A DNA stretch of 64,000 bases, taken from contig MTML01000082.1 of assembly GCA_002011215.1 (NCBI GenBank), positions 1 through 64,000 of the forward strand, written 5' to 3'. The stretch is from Archaeoglobus sp. JdFR-24 (GTDB lineage: Archaea; Halobacteriota; Archaeoglobi; Archaeoglobales; Archaeoglobaceae). The notes under the pieces were generated by a model that was not told the DNA's origin, did not search any database, and worked only from the letters and a program-made list of their open reading frames with translations. Every line of letters starts with the position of its first letter. Position 1 is the first letter of the stretch. Both the position numbers and the translations under genes were made by a program. Shown piece after piece: positions 17,587 to 27,768 of the stretch.

Positions 17587-17813
17587 TTAAACACCTCATA
17601 TATGAAAAGAGCAATTTACAGTACTTCTTAAGAATACTAAAGTGCGCTTTTCCGATAAAAGGTAATCGCACAGAGTATATAAACTTATCATCCGATATGC
17701 CCTGAAAAGGTCTGTTCTAAAAAGTATGTGCCAAAAGTTATCCGAGTGCTGACAAATATAGAGGAAAAGTTAAATGAAGTTTATAGATTTGAATAACTGA
17801 CAGGAGTGAGATT

Positions 17814-18002
17814 ATGAAAGTCGAAGATATTCTTAATAGAGCGTTAGAAATGGAAAGAGAGGCCATTAAAGAATATACAAAATTGAAAGAGGATGCGGAT
17901 TACGAAACTGCAGATTTACTGGACTTTTTGATAGGACAGGAGAGAGAACACATTAAAATGATAAGTGAAAGACTTAAAGCAATCAAACTTTTGAAAAAAT
18001 AA
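17814..18002 (+). CDS. Small ferritin-like (half-rubrerythrin) protein
   Basis: A 62-residue helical protein with two ExxE/ExxH-type segments (MEREAIKEY and GQEREHIKMI) resembling half of a ferritin-like four-helix bundle. It would need to dimerise to make a di-iron site. A CAGGAGTGA ribosome-binding sequence precedes the ATG. The 3' end overlaps the convergent membrane-protein gene by 20 bases. Such mini-rubrerythrins occur in anaerobes; a peroxide or iron-handling role is inferred. Confidence 0.7.
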   Translation: MKVEDILNRALEMEREAIKEYTKLKEDADYETADLLDFLIGQEREHIKMISERLKAIKLLKK

Positions 18003-19068
18003 CTGGCACATAATACATCAGGAAAAGGAGTATAGCAATAAGTATCGTTATCAACACAAACTGCAATGATGCTTTTTTCTCTCGTATCAACTCTCCTAAA
18101 ACCTCAGTATAAGCCACTACTGAGACTGTAAATATAGATAACAGTAAAAATGAAAGATAGGTGGGCATTTTATCAACTGGCATAAAATACTCCCAAGATT
18201 TTAAAGTATAGTAGAATACCGCAATAAATTCAATGACCACTGCTGCTGCCTGCAGGGATGATGTTCTTCTCTCCAATTCAAGATATTCTCTATTTCTGAG
18301 CATATCAAGTCTTAGAGAGAGCAAAGAAAACAGATCTCTAACTCCATTCAGAGTCTGTTCGAATTTTGATTCGTAATACTTCAGGCTTTCATGAGAATTC
18401 CTCAGCTCAGTAACTTTCTCTGAAAACCAGTCACCCATGCTTCTAGAAATTGCTTCAAATTTGATTATAGATGAAAATATCTCTTCATTAACATCTTTAA
18501 AGTGCATAAACTTCCTGAAAAAATCTACGTGAAATGTTGAAACTTCAGATAAAATATGTTCTAGCTCAGAGACTTCGATGGATCTTTTAGCACTATCAGA
18601 GAGCACAGAAACTTTTTTAATTATTTCACTTTCTTCTTCGGATATCGCCTGTGCCTGCAAATTGCATTGGTTGAGCAATATGTCTGCCCTGAGCATTTCA
18701 ATTTGTAGAGCAGGAATCAAATCATAAAAGAGTTCTTTGTTAAATCTCACATCAAGCTTGATTCTCGTCAAGTCTTTATCTTTAATTTTAAATTTTCCGA
18801 ATTTGAACTCATTAAAGGATTCATCTGCCTGAGTGATTTCTACAATAACCTTCTTCAAACAATCGCATGTAAGTTCTATATCACCCTTTGAAAATAAAAA
18901 TGCAACATTCTCATATCTTCCAAGAACTAAATTATTATCTGCTGCTATCAATTCAACATATCTATACTTCTCAAATTTTGGCTTTAAATTTATCCCCGAA
19001 CTTCTAAGTCCCTCAATGACAGCATCCATATCATGTGTGTGGAAGTAGAGATAGATATACTGACACAC
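17983..19068 (-). CDS. Uncharacterised protein with coiled coil and C-terminal membrane helices
   Basis: 361 residues with no family I can name. The first 160 residues are mixed alpha/beta. Residues 165-285 are strongly helical and heptad-like. The C-terminus has two or three hydrophobic segments (about residues 280-300, 305-325 and 335-357). The architecture, a soluble domain followed by a coiled coil and paired terminal membrane helices, resembles RMD1/DUF155 proteins in outline, but I see no clear signature. Methionine codons at residues 1 and 14 are both possible starts. Confidence 0.6.
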   Translation of the reverse strand: MCQYIYLYFHTHDMDAVIEGLRSSGINLKPKFEKYRYVELIAADNNLVLGRYENVAFLFSKGDIELTCDCLKKVIVEITQADESFNEFKFGKFKIKDKDLTRIKLDVRFNKELFYDLIPALQIEMLRADILLNQCNLQAQAISEEESEIIKKVSVLSDSAKRSIEVSELEHILSEVSTFHVDFFRKFMHFKDVNEEIFSSIIKFEAISRSMGDWFSEKVTELRNSHESLKYYESKFEQTLNGVRDLFSLLSLRLDMLRNREYLELERRTSSLQAAAVVIEFIAVFYYTLKSWEYFMPVDKMPTYLSFLLLSIFTVSVVAYTEVLGELIREKKASLQFVLITILIAILLFLMYYVPVIFSKV

Positions 19069-19359
19069 AAAGGGAGTTGAATTAAAAATAGAAAAGTGTT
19101 TTGTTAGTCTATAAAACTAAACGCTGTTTAAGATTCCTCAGCATAACTGAAGACACAATAACTCTGTGGAGAAACAATAATTCCTTCTGCAGTAGACTGA
19201 AAATCACTTAATCTACTTATGCAGGTTTATTTTGCCGAGATAACTGTAAATTGAAAAGGATTTTGACAATTATATTTTGTAACTTCTTGAGCCAATTTAT
19301 CAACGTTAACCAAAAAATAAGATTCTTGAGCTACGGTTTCTCAAAAATTAAAAAATTGT

Positions 19360-19929
19360 TTAAAGATCTAACATGTCAATCGCAACGTAGTAGCCCCTTG
19401 CATGTCCACAGGAAGGACACTCCTCTGGAGGTTCAGTACCATAGTGAACATAGCCACACTCAAGACAAACCCATTCAACTTCTTCATCCCTTTTGAACAT
19501 CGTTTTATTTTTTATAGCCTCAAGAAGCTTCTTGTATCTCTTCTCATGATGTTCTTCTGCTTTAGCAATAGCTCTAAGCCTTTCTGCGACAGCCTTAAAC
19601 CCTTCTTTCTCTGCAATTTCGGCAAATTCTGGATACATTCTGGTGTTTTCGTAATTCTCTCCTTCAATGGCTGCCTTAATGTTATCAACCGTGTTTCCCC
19701 AAACAAGAGGGGCTTCAACTTCGACCTGAATTGAATCTTGCCCTTTCAACTCTTGTATAAATTTGAAAAGATTCTCAGCATGCTCCTTTTCATTTTCCGC
19801 TGTCTCTAAAAAAACTCTCGAAACGAAAACGTATCCCTCATCTTTTGCTACTTTTGCGTAAAAAGTATACCTGTTTCTCGCCTGACTTTCCCCAATAAAA
19901 GCTTTAACCAAATTTTCTAAGGTCTTCAT
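19360..19929 (-). CDS. Rubrerythrin
   Basis: A 189-residue classical rubrerythrin. Residues 1-140 are a ferritin-like bundle with di-iron ligands in GESQARNRY, ETAENEKEHA and AEEHHEKRY. The C-terminal rubredoxin-like domain has CLECG and CPSCG. It reduces hydrogen peroxide in anaerobes using electrons from rubredoxin-type donors. An AGGAGGTGA ribosome-binding site precedes the start. It stands alone, with non-coding DNA on both sides. Confidence 0.95.
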   Translation of the reverse strand: MKTLENLVKAFIGESQARNRYTFYAKVAKDEGYVFVSRVFLETAENEKEHAENLFKFIQELKGQDSIQVEVEAPLVWGNTVDNIKAAIEGENYENTRMYPEFAEIAEKEGFKAVAERLRAIAKAEEHHEKRYKKLLEAIKNKTMFKRDEEVEWVCLECGYVHYGTEPPEECPSCGHARGYYVAIDMLDL

Positions 19930-20494
19930 GCAAAGTCACCTCCTCAATCCCAGTTATGACATTCCTGCACAAGCGCTAATCAATATTGACTTAATTCAAC
20001 CAATCTTCTGTATCTTTTTTGGAGTGTAATTACATCGTGGTTTTTTGGAGTGTAATTACATCGTGGCCATCAAATATACACTTTATGCCAACTTAACTCC
20101 CAAACACTCACTCAGATTGCCAAAAGGAAATAAGCTTTACGAATATATAAATCTTGTTTTCAAAAATCGAGAGTTCAAGAGAGTTCAAGATACCACTTCA
20201 TAATTATAAAAGCCAACAAAACCATCTAACCAGCTTTGAACAGAATTAAAAGAACTTTTAGAGGAAGGATCACCCCAGAGTTTATCTGCCATACTTTCTA
20301 AAACGGAAAAGCATTTAAACTTTAAATAAGACTTCAAACCCACCTCTACCCTCAGAAATCAGGATAGATAAACACTCCATTTATTTACACCAATAGCAGA
20401 TTTTCCAGCTATATCAGACTTGTTTTACTGTCAAAGGTATTCTTTCCCAGTTGTTCAATCACTCCATTGAAGAGATATTATATAACAGTTGAAT
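19930..20494. other. Non-coding gap of about 560 bp
   Basis: No convincing reading frame on either strand. It contains the 26-bp tandem duplication at 20015-20066 and a 10-bp tandem duplication (gagttcaaga twice, 20171-20190). The rest is AT-rich. I see no conserved RNA. Confidence 0.5.
20015..20066 (+). repeat. Perfect 26-bp tandem duplication
   Basis: The unit at 20015-20040 (starting ttttttggagtgtaat, ending catcgtgg) is repeated exactly at 20041-20066. Each copy contains the near-palindrome tgtaattaca. The location upstream of rubrerythrin could make it regulatory. Confidence 0.85.
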
Positions 20495-21175
20495 CTACAT
20501 AACAGCCGAATCTGAGTAAATTTTTTCCAAAGCCTCTTTAACAACATCTCTGATTTCTACTCGTTTAAAAAATCCTGTGTAGAGTATTATCTCTTCCTCA
20601 TCTCCAATCAGCTTTTCTAACTCTTTTATGGCCTTTTCAGCTTTAAGCTCACCCAGAGCCCATGCAGAATAGCCTCTGATTTCAGCATTTTCATGTTTGA
20701 GGAGTTGTATTAACTTTTCAACCGGATCGGGATACGCATTCCTTACACTTTCTGCAGCCCTTCCAATGGCATAAATAACATATTTCAACTCAACCTCCTT
20801 ATTATCGAGCAGTGAGACGGTCATGTTTTTAAATCCATCAAAAGCTTTTATAGCAGTTCTTCCGATCTCTCCAATAGCTATCGGAGCACCTCTACAGTAA
20901 GCCCCAGATTCATCACTTAAATGCCAGAATAACCTTCTCAGAATACCTCTGACGAACTCATCGTCCTCCTTTTCCAGTTCTCCGCAGACTATTCCCAGGG
21001 CCTCAGCTGCTCTGAAAATGATTAGCTCATCACCATATAAAAATGAGATCAGCGAGGAGGCTGTTCTTTTTAAATTTTTTAAGTTTTTAGATTTAAGAAG
21101 TTTAGATTGAAGAAGCTTACCATGATCTCCGTCTTCCAGCATCCTCTTCAAAAATTCCCTGAATTTCATATTCAC
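20495..21175 (-). CDS. HEAT-repeat protein
   Basis: 226 residues of helical repeats. The clearest is in the C-terminal third (ENAEIRGYSAWALGELKAEK), with the AWALG pattern of PBS-lyase/DNRLRE-type HEAT repeats; weaker units span the rest. These form protein-binding solenoids. It follows bax1-xpb on the same strand with a gap of about 100 bp, so a link to DNA repair is possible but unproven. Confidence 0.7.
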   Translation of the reverse strand: MNMKFREFLKRMLEDGDHGKLLQSKLLKSKNLKNLKRTASSLISFLYGDELIIFRAAEALGIVCGELEKEDDEFVRGILRRLFWHLSDESGAYCRGAPIAIGEIGRTAIKAFDGFKNMTVSLLDNKEVELKYVIYAIGRAAESVRNAYPDPVEKLIQLLKHENAEIRGYSAWALGELKAEKAIKELEKLIGDEEEIILYTGFFKRVEIRDVVKEALEKIYSDSAVM

Positions 21176-21272
21176 AGTTGTGTAATCATGATTTATTAAT
21201 CTGTTTAAGTGAGCCGTTTAAGTGAGTGCTATACACACAGCTATACCCATATCCACACAGTATCCTGCATCA

Positions 21273-22790
21273 TCAATCCCGAGGATGATCTCTTTTTATA
21301 ATTTTGGCATTCTCCATGGAGATACCATCCCATACTACTCTATATCCCAAAACCTCCAAAAGAGCACATGCACCCTCCTCTTCAAGCAATTCATGAGCAT
21401 CGTATTCAGATATGTTTTCAATTCTGTTTACCAGCTCTTCAACGTAGTCCTTTCTTAAAAGATAATTTCTCGCTCTGATATGGGTGTCGCAAAGCGATTC
21501 CTGGATTTGTTCAATTCCTTCAGAACCTATATTGTATTTTTCCATCATCTCGGATAGATTTAGGGCCTTTGAATTCTTTATTTTCTCCAGGAGATCTGTA
21601 ATTTCGGTTTCAGATTTGAAATAATCATTTATTGCTTTAAGCACTTTTAAATAGGGCAACCGTCCTTTAAAAGTGATAAAAAAAGATACGTCGATATCGT
21701 ACTCTTCAAACTCCTCTCTCGCAATCAATATCATCGGCACATTCGCCTTTTTGATTTTTTCAACCTTTTTTCTGACATAATCAGCAGTCCAGAAACCTGC
21801 TATCTCGATATAAATTTCCCTGTTTGCTCTTCTAAGTTTAAAATCTGGAATAAAAACAAAATCTCCGGCCAAAACCACATCTGGTTCTCTGAGTATTTCA
21901 AGATCTGGTCTTGAAGTCTTGAGCCTTGAAGACATCTCTCTTTCAATTTCTGAGTCATAATCAACATCTAAATCATAATCTGGGAATTCAACTCCATCAT
22001 CACTTGATATGGCAAACCTGTACACTCGATTGGTAAATTCATCAAGAATCTCTGCCTTCATCCACCATTTTTCAGACCTCAATATGTGAGGTACAACCTT
22101 TGCAAAAGATGTGCCATATTTTCTGATCTGTTTGAGGATCGATGCCGGGCCAGTGAGAGAAATCACAACCTCAGAACTGTCAGATTCCGGACTGGATTCT
22201 AAGTCGGATTTTGATAATATCTCAGCTTCATACATCAAACCAAGACGCTTTATTGCAGAGAAAATCCTTTTATGATTCTCATTTGTCCAGAAAGAAAGCT
22301 TCAGACAGTTGAAAAGTGTTGTTTGAAGAATTGACAAGTTATAATGTCTTATCAACTCCTGTGGTGACTTTAAATTAACCTCAGATAATACCTTTTCCTC
22401 ATCCAGGTCGGCATAAATGGCCCTCTCGATTTCATCTGAATTTTTACCGAATTTTTTTGCAGCCTCAAGAATTCTTTTTTCTCTTTCAGATTTCGTCGTT
22501 ACAACCCCCGCTGAAAAAAGATATTTTCTAACCTCTACTGGATTTAAATCAGTAGAGAGGTTAAAAACCGATCTATTTTCAAGAATTCTGGCAAATGCTC
22601 TTACTTTTTTGTAATTATCAGGATTTTCAATTTTTTTAATATTCTTCTTAATATTTTTCAGTTTCTCACCGATATTGCCGACGAAGATTTTAATGACTTT
22701 TTCAGCTATTTCAATCTCATTATCTCCAGAAAATTTTGGATACAGTGCTCCTTTAACTTTTTTAACCTCAAGAAATTCCTTGGGTAGCAC
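21273..22790 (-). CDS. bax1: Bax1 nuclease (DUF790), partner of XPB
   Basis: A 505-residue DUF790 protein starting at GTG. The N-terminal half is the XPB-binding region. In the C-terminal half the nuclease-like core reads FVFIPDFKLRRA followed by IYIEIAGFW, a PD-(D/E)xK-type arrangement. Archaeal Bax1 forms a helicase-nuclease complex with XPB for nucleotide excision repair. The XPB gene lies directly upstream on the same strand, as in other archaea, about 130 bp away. Confidence 0.9.
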   Translation of the reverse strand: MLPKEFLEVKKVKGALYPKFSGDNEIEIAEKVIKIFVGNIGEKLKNIKKNIKKIENPDNYKKVRAFARILENRSVFNLSTDLNPVEVRKYLFSAGVVTTKSEREKRILEAAKKFGKNSDEIERAIYADLDEEKVLSEVNLKSPQELIRHYNLSILQTTLFNCLKLSFWTNENHKRIFSAIKRLGLMYEAEILSKSDLESSPESDSSEVVISLTGPASILKQIRKYGTSFAKVVPHILRSEKWWMKAEILDEFTNRVYRFAISSDDGVEFPDYDLDVDYDSEIEREMSSRLKTSRPDLEILREPDVVLAGDFVFIPDFKLRRANREIYIEIAGFWTADYVRKKVEKIKKANVPMILIAREEFEEYDIDVSFFITFKGRLPYLKVLKAINDYFKSETEITDLLEKIKNSKALNLSEMMEKYNIGSEGIEQIQESLCDTHIRARNYLLRKDYVEELVNRIENISEYDAHELLEEEGACALLEVLGYRVVWDGISMENAKIIKRDHPRD

Positions 22791-22919
22791 AATTTATCCT
22801 TGTAATACTAGTTTATTAAAGTAATGGATTGCTAGTCAGAGGTCAGATAATGTTGGGTTGAAATGGGGTTGATGATTGCTTCTGCGGGAATAAAATATCA
22901 ACAGCATCATGAGAAGCCA

Positions 22920-24269
22920 TTAACCTGTTTTAAATTTTTTCAAACCCTTTGCTCTCCTCCTGGATGTTCTCGTTTCAGAGGTTTCACTCGAAACAAGTTC
23001 GTAGAGAATTGCCTTTTTGCCAGGCGACGGCCTGAGGATCCTTCCAAGACGCTGGATGTATTCTCTCGTGCTTCCAGTTCCGCTCATAATTATTCCAACG
23101 TTGGCATCGGGAACATCTATGCCTTCATCGAGCACCTGGCTGCTCACAATAGTTCTAAAAAATCCTTTCTTAAATCCCCTCAATATTTCCTTTCTTTCGT
23201 TTTGATCTGTCTTGTAGGTTATGGCAGGTATAAAAAACAACCTCGATATAAGGTACACAAGCTCATTATACCTGGTAAAAATTATTATTTTATCTTTTTT
23301 ATGCTGTTCAAGAAGTTTTTTCAAAGTTTTTATCTTATTTTTGGAATTATGGGAAATTTTTCTTGCTTCCTCCCATGCCCTCAAAGCTCTGTAAGCTTCA
23401 CGATCAAAGCCTGTTCTCATCACTATCTTTCTGAAATCGTCCGGTTTTGATAATCTTAAACCCCTCTTGGAAATATATTCCTTGAAAATTCTGGATTTTT
23501 CGTCGTAAATCAGTTTTTCTCCATCTGTAAGGGGAATTATGATCCTTTTTATGGAGTAGGGTGCGAGATGCTTCCCGGCCAGATCGTCAGGCTTGAGTTC
23601 GTAAACCTTCCCACCAATAAGTTCAGGAAGCAATTTATGAAGACCATCATCCCTTTCAACCGTTGCAGTCAAACCAAGTCTGTATGGTGCAGCACTCATT
23701 TCTGCAGTTATCCTGAAACTCTCGGATGGAAGATGATGAACCTCATCGAAAACAATAAGCAAAAATCTGTTACCAAGAATTTCTGCATTCAGGTATGCAG
23801 AATCGTATGTGGATACCGTAATGGGCATAATTTCCTTTTTTCTACCTGAATATTCTCCCACCCTACCAAAAACAGACAATTTTTCAATCCACTGGTCAAC
23901 TAAGTCCAAAGTTGGTACAACTACTAAGACTGGAACATTGAGTTCCCGTATAATCTCCATGGCAACATAGGTCTTACCTGAACCGGTCGGAAGAACAATG
24001 ATGCCCCTTTTATCCACCATCCACCTGCTTACCGCCTCCTCTTGATATCCTCTGAGCTCGAATTCGGCTTCAAAGAAAGGTGTTGGTGGTAAATCAAAAA
24101 CCCGATCTTCATACTCCACTCCTGAGAGTTCAAAGTAGCTCAAAAGGTCATGATATTTATAGGCAAGCATTCTGTAACATTTGCTCCTTTCATCAAACTT
24201 GCCAAAGGGAACATGAACGTCCCCTCTAACAATCAAAGTTCCTCTTTCATATTCAATGACTGCAAACAT
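22920..24269 (-). CDS. xpb: Archaeal XPB/Rad25 helicase
   Basis: A 449-residue SF2 DNA translocase. It has an N-terminal damage-recognition-like domain (residues 1-70), then helicase domain 1 with PTGSGKT and DEVHH boxes and the post-motif III segment [13 protein letters not shown], a thumb region (about 205-280), and helicase domain 2 ending in [12 protein letters not shown]. The RED motif of characterised XPB proteins reads RDD here. With Bax1 encoded next to it, it opens and incises damaged DNA. Confidence 0.94.
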   Translation of the reverse strand: MFAVIEYERGTLIVRGDVHVPFGKFDERSKCYRMLAYKYHDLLSYFELSGVEYEDRVFDLPPTPFFEAEFELRGYQEEAVSRWMVDKRGIIVLPTGSGKTYVAMEIIRELNVPVLVVVPTLDLVDQWIEKLSVFGRVGEYSGRKKEIMPITVSTYDSAYLNAEILGNRFLLIVFDEVHHLPSESFRITAEMSAAPYRLGLTATVERDDGLHKLLPELIGGKVYELKPDDLAGKHLAPYSIKRIIIPLTDGEKLIYDEKSRIFKEYISKRGLRLSKPDDFRKIVMRTGFDREAYRALRAWEEARKISHNSKNKIKTLKKLLEQHKKDKIIIFTRYNELVYLISRLFFIPAITYKTDQNERKEILRGFKKGFFRTIVSSQVLDEGIDVPDANVGIIMSGTGSTREYIQRLGRILRPSPGKKAILYELVSSETSETRTSRRRAKGLKKFKTG

Positions 24270-24311
24270 ATTTTACACCTAACTGAGATTTATTTCAATC
24301 ACCGCTTTAGC

Positions 24312-25685
24312 TCAATTGCAATCTACGACTTTGTCGGGATTTAGGATGCAGAAGGGATCGAAGATTTGCTTTATCTTTCTCATAAGCCTCATTTCGGTTT
24401 CAGAGATAAACTCCTTTAAATCATCTTTTTTTACAATACCTATACCATGTTCTCCTGTTATGGACCCGCCAAGCTCTTTGGCAATCCTGAAAAATTCATT
24501 CTTCAAAAACGGATACTTGGATTCCCAGTCATCAATTTTAAATGGATGCTGATGGATGTTTCCATCTCCAGCATGCCCGTAGTTCACAACTTTAAATCCC
24601 ATCTTCTCTGCCACAAGATTACATCTCTTTAAGTATTCTGGAATTTTTGAAGGAGGCACAGAAACATCAAGTATTTCAATGACCATATCCCTTATACCCT
24701 CATATATGAGGCTTCTTATTTCAAGAAGGTGTTTCTGCTCCTTCGCTCCCTGAGCAACAAAAACATCCATGGCACCATTAACCGAAGATATACGATGAAT
24801 TTGCTCCGATATTTCAATAAGTTCATCCTCATTTCGACCATCCAAAATAATCATAAGGTTCGCCTCACCTTTTGGAGGCCATCTCTTTCCAGCCACTTTC
24901 TCTCCAATTTCAAGCGCCTCCTTTTCGATGTACTCAAGAGCAAGAGGAACGATTCCACTTTTCAGGATTTCCGTCACAGTTTTTATTGCCCCCTCTGGTT
25001 CATTAAATGGAACGGCAAGTGTAAAGGTTTTTCCTGGCGGTGGGAGCAGCTTTATCACCACTCTGGTAACTATTGCAAGCGTCCCCTCGCTCCCAATCAA
25101 CAGATGCATCAGATTGTAGCCGGCATTGTTCTTTATTGTCTTCCCCCCCAGCCTGAGAATTTCTCCACTGGGCAGCACCGCTTCGATACCAAGCACATAG
25201 TTTCGCATAACCCCATATTTCATTGCCCTCACTCCACCAGCATTTGTAGATACCATTCCACCTACCGTAGCTTCATCACTTCCCGGATGAGGTGGAAAGC
25301 TAAGGCCTGCTTTCTCTGCAAAAGCTGTCAGCTCTCTCAACGTGACTCCAGCATCACAGGTTATACACAGGTTATCCGGATCCACCTCTATATTCTTCAT
25401 CTTTTCAGTTGATATCACTATCCCATCCAGAACAGGTACTGCTCCACCGCTCAGACCCGTTCCCCCTCCTCTTACGAAAACTGGTATCTTTTCTCTGTTT
25501 GCGATTTTCATTATCTCTGAGACATGCTCCGTGTTAGCAGGTTTGACGACCACCACATTTTTCGATGGTTTTGGTCTGACAGAGACCGGTGTCTCATCAT
25601 AAAGATATCTCTCTGCATCTAAAACTACATCACAGCCTATCTCAGCTATTTTCTTTGCGATCGAGATAAACAACACCACCCTCAT
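24312..25685 (-). CDS. FAD-linked D-lactate/glycolate dehydrogenase (GlcD family)
   Basis: 457 residues with the VAO/PCMH FAD-binding domain ([17 protein letters not shown], then [22 protein letters not shown]) and the GlcD C-terminal domain ([12 protein letters not shown], then [10 protein letters not shown] with the catalytic-site histidines). It oxidises D-2-hydroxy acids; in Archaeoglobus the homologue is a zinc-dependent D-lactate dehydrogenase. The start overlaps the end of moaC by 44 bases; GTG codons at residues 3-4 are equally possible starts. No iron-sulfur partner gene is next to it. Confidence 0.9.
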   Translation of the reverse strand: MRVVLFISIAKKIAEIGCDVVLDAERYLYDETPVSVRPKPSKNVVVVKPANTEHVSEIMKIANREKIPVFVRGGGTGLSGGAVPVLDGIVISTEKMKNIEVDPDNLCITCDAGVTLRELTAFAEKAGLSFPPHPGSDEATVGGMVSTNAGGVRAMKYGVMRNYVLGIEAVLPSGEILRLGGKTIKNNAGYNLMHLLIGSEGTLAIVTRVVIKLLPPPGKTFTLAVPFNEPEGAIKTVTEILKSGIVPLALEYIEKEALEIGEKVAGKRWPPKGEANLMIILDGRNEDELIEISEQIHRISSVNGAMDVFVAQGAKEQKHLLEIRSLIYEGIRDMVIEILDVSVPPSKIPEYLKRCNLVAEKMGFKVVNYGHAGDGNIHQHPFKIDDWESKYPFLKNEFFRIAKELGGSITGEHGIGIVKKDDLKEFISETEMRLMRKIKQIFDPFCILNPDKVVDCN

Positions 25686-26145
25686 GCTTCTTTTTAAGAG
25701 TGACCCTTACATCGAAAATCCTAGTTTCTGGATAATTTCCCGTTTCATCTTTCTCCATTGATTTGACCATATCCCAGATAGTGAGCAATGCAACATTCAC
25801 ACCCACCAACGCTTCCATTTCAACTCCGGTTTTCCCCTTTGACTTTACCTCGCAAGTCACTTTTACTTCATTCTTATCAATTTCAAAATGGAATTCTATC
25901 AGGGTGAGGGGGATTGGATGGCACATAGGTATTAATTCTGGAGTTTTTTTAACTGCAAGAGTTCCAGCAACAATTGCGGTGGCAAAAACATTCCCCTTAG
26001 CAACCTTGTTCTCAACAATTGCCCTGATAGTTTCTTCTTTTAGCTTTATCTTCCCCTCAGCAACTGCATGGCGAAAAACATCCTTTTTCTCAGAAATGTC
26101 TACCATCTTAACTTTTCCTGAATCATCGATATGCGTCAATTCCAT
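25642..26145 (-). CDS. moaC: Cyclic pyranopterin monophosphate synthase MoaC
   Basis: About 167 residues from the preferred ATG at 26145 ([20 protein letters not shown]). Family motifs are present: PMCHPIPLT, the [12 protein letters not shown] active-site loop, and [16 protein letters not shown]. It makes the pyranopterin precursor of molybdenum/tungsten cofactor, needed for the tungsten and molybdenum enzymes of these archaea. A longer frame starting at 26169 adds eight unrelated residues. Confidence 0.94.
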   Translation of the reverse strand: MELTHIDDSGKVKMVDISEKKDVFRHAVAEGKIKLKEETIRAIVENKVAKGNVFATAIVAGTLAVKKTPELIPMCHPIPLTLIEFHFEIDKNEVKVTCEVKSKGKTGVEMEALVGVNVALLTIWDMVKSMEKDETGNYPETRIFDVRVTLKKKHEGGVVYLDRKENS

Positions 26146-26295
26146 ACCAGAAACGTAGGTGATTAACATAATAAATTTTGTTAACTATCTGGATTCTGTG
26201 ATTATTGATGGTGCAACACGAAAGTGAAAAGTATGTAAAGATGAGTTCAAACAGGGATCAACAAAATTATTTTAGTACCCTCACGATCTTCAGAC

Positions 26296-26658
26296 ATGAG
26301 TCCCAGGGATGAAAATTCAGAAAAAAGAAACAATCTAATCGAATTATACAGGGTAGCAAGAAAAAAAGAGTGGAAACCGTGGGAGCTCCAGACAGAGCTC
26401 AGGAGTATTAACGAAAATGTTGTTTCCGTCGGTGATGATCTCTCATTTACCGTTAAACTCGATTCTGAAATTGAATTTAAAGAGGAAATTTTTGAAGATT
26501 TGGGTGGCAGAAAGGCAAGAATTTATCCATTTAAAACTGTATACAGATTTGATAAGGGTTTTGTAGCGGTAGATGGCAAATTCATTAGAATAAGCAGAGA
26601 AGTGGATGAGAATAAGCTAATAAAGATACTTTCACATATTCTGCCAGACCACAAATAA
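26296..26658 (+). CDS. Uncharacterised 120-residue protein
   Basis: No family recognised. The N-terminal 35 residues are charged and helical (ENSEKRNNLIELYRVARKKE). The remainder alternates short strands, with hydrophobic beta-like segments near residues 50-105 and a helical end. There are no cysteines or membrane segments. It stands alone between moaC (divergent) and the ABC transporter genes. The start is an ATG with no strong ribosome-binding site. Confidence 0.5.
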   Translation: MSPRDENSEKRNNLIELYRVARKKEWKPWELQTELRSINENVVSVGDDLSFTVKLDSEIEFKEEIFEDLGGRKARIYPFKTVYRFDKGFVAVDGKFIRISREVDENKLIKILSHILPDHK

Positions 26659-26790
26659 TAGATAAACTGTGAGAGTTTTGAAATGCTCTCATAGAAAAGG
26701 ACTCTCGAAATTTTTAAATTCTCAAGTTCTTCTTACTCTGTATAAAATAAATTTTACTCATTCAGAGGAAAGCATCGGAGGAAAGCGAGA

Positions 26791-27768
26791 ATGAAAAATA
26801 TACACTCTACACAGTTTATCCTGCTGCTTCTTTTTGCAGATTTCATAGCCCTTTTATTCGGAATCGGATTTGGCTCTTCAGGAATTGGATTTAAACAGCT
26901 ATTTACAGACAGTGCAAATCCTCTCGTTTCAGCCATAATTTTAAACTATAGACTTCCCAGGACACTAATTGCGATGTTTGTGGGGGCAGGTCTGGCTGCA
27001 GCAGGATGCTCTTTACAGGCTTTATTTAGAAATCCGTTAGCCGATCCATATATACTGGGAGTTTCAAGCGGTGCGAGTGTTGGTGCTGCTATCGTCATTC
27101 TTATCGGGATCGCCTCAACAATCAATATTGTAACAGCAGCATTTCTCATGGCACTTCTTACATCAATAGTGGTTTACAAGATTGGTACTGTAGGTGAGAG
27201 GGTGCCGGTTTACACTCTCCTCCTTGCAGGAGTTGCAATGGCAGCATTTCTTTCTGGAGTGACCTCACTTCTGATATACATCTCCGCAAAGGATATGCAC
27301 CAGGTAGTTTTCTGGATAATGGGTGGTTTCTGGACGGCAAACTGGTTTAAACTGCAGGTAGTCTCTATCCCTATTATTCTTTCCAGCATTTACCTCATAT
27401 TTTCCTCATGGAATCTGAATGCGATCCTGATGGGGGAAGAACATGCTTTGAGCGTTGGAATAGATGTAGAAAGATTCAAAAAGAAGATAATCATCGTCTC
27501 TGCGCTGCTTACATCTGCAGCGGTATCTGTGAGTGGTGTGATAGGCTTTGTCGGTCTCATAACTCCCCATGCCATGAGGATGATTGTCGGAGAGGACAAC
27601 AGAACCCTCCTCCCCTCCTCTCTTCTGGCAGGTGCAGCCTTCATGCCATTTGTGGATCTTATAGCAAGAACCCTGACAGATGGAGAAATCCCTGTTGGAA
27701 TCATAACTGCTCTCCTTGGAGCACCCTTTTTCCTTTATCTCTTGAGGAGGAGTAGAGATGTTACTTGA
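26791..27768 (+). CDS. BtuC/FecCD-type ABC transporter permease
   Basis: A 325-residue permease of the FecCD family with about ten membrane segments. It has the typical N-terminal stretch YRLPRTLIAMFVGAGLAAAG and the coupling-helix region GVIGFVGLITPHAMR. It imports cobalamin, heme or ferric chelates. The ATPase gene overlaps by 11 bases. The substrate-binding protein is not adjacent. Confidence 0.92.
   Translation: MKNIHSTQFILLLLFADFIALLFGIGFGSSGIGFKQLFTDSANPLVSAIILNYRLPRTLIAMFVGAGLAAAGCSLQALFRNPLADPYILGVSSGASVGAAIVILIGIASTINIVTAAFLMALLTSIVVYKIGTVGERVPVYTLLLAGVAMAAFLSGVTSLLIYISAKDMHQVVFWIMGGFWTANWFKLQVVSIPIILSSIYLIFSSWNLNAILMGEEHALSVGIDVERFKKKIIIVSALLTSAAVSVSGVIGFVGLITPHAMRMIVGEDNRTLLPSSLLAGAAFMPFVDLIARTLTDGEIPVGIITALLGAPFFLYLLRRSRDVT

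Noticed and set aside
22863..23450. Plus-strand frame opposite the XPB helicase end
   Set aside because: It is antisense to the conserved helicase motifs; no independent evidence of coding.
24316..25602. Several long plus-strand frames opposite the FAD dehydrogenase
   Set aside because: They are antisense to a clear gene and have no domain or start signal.
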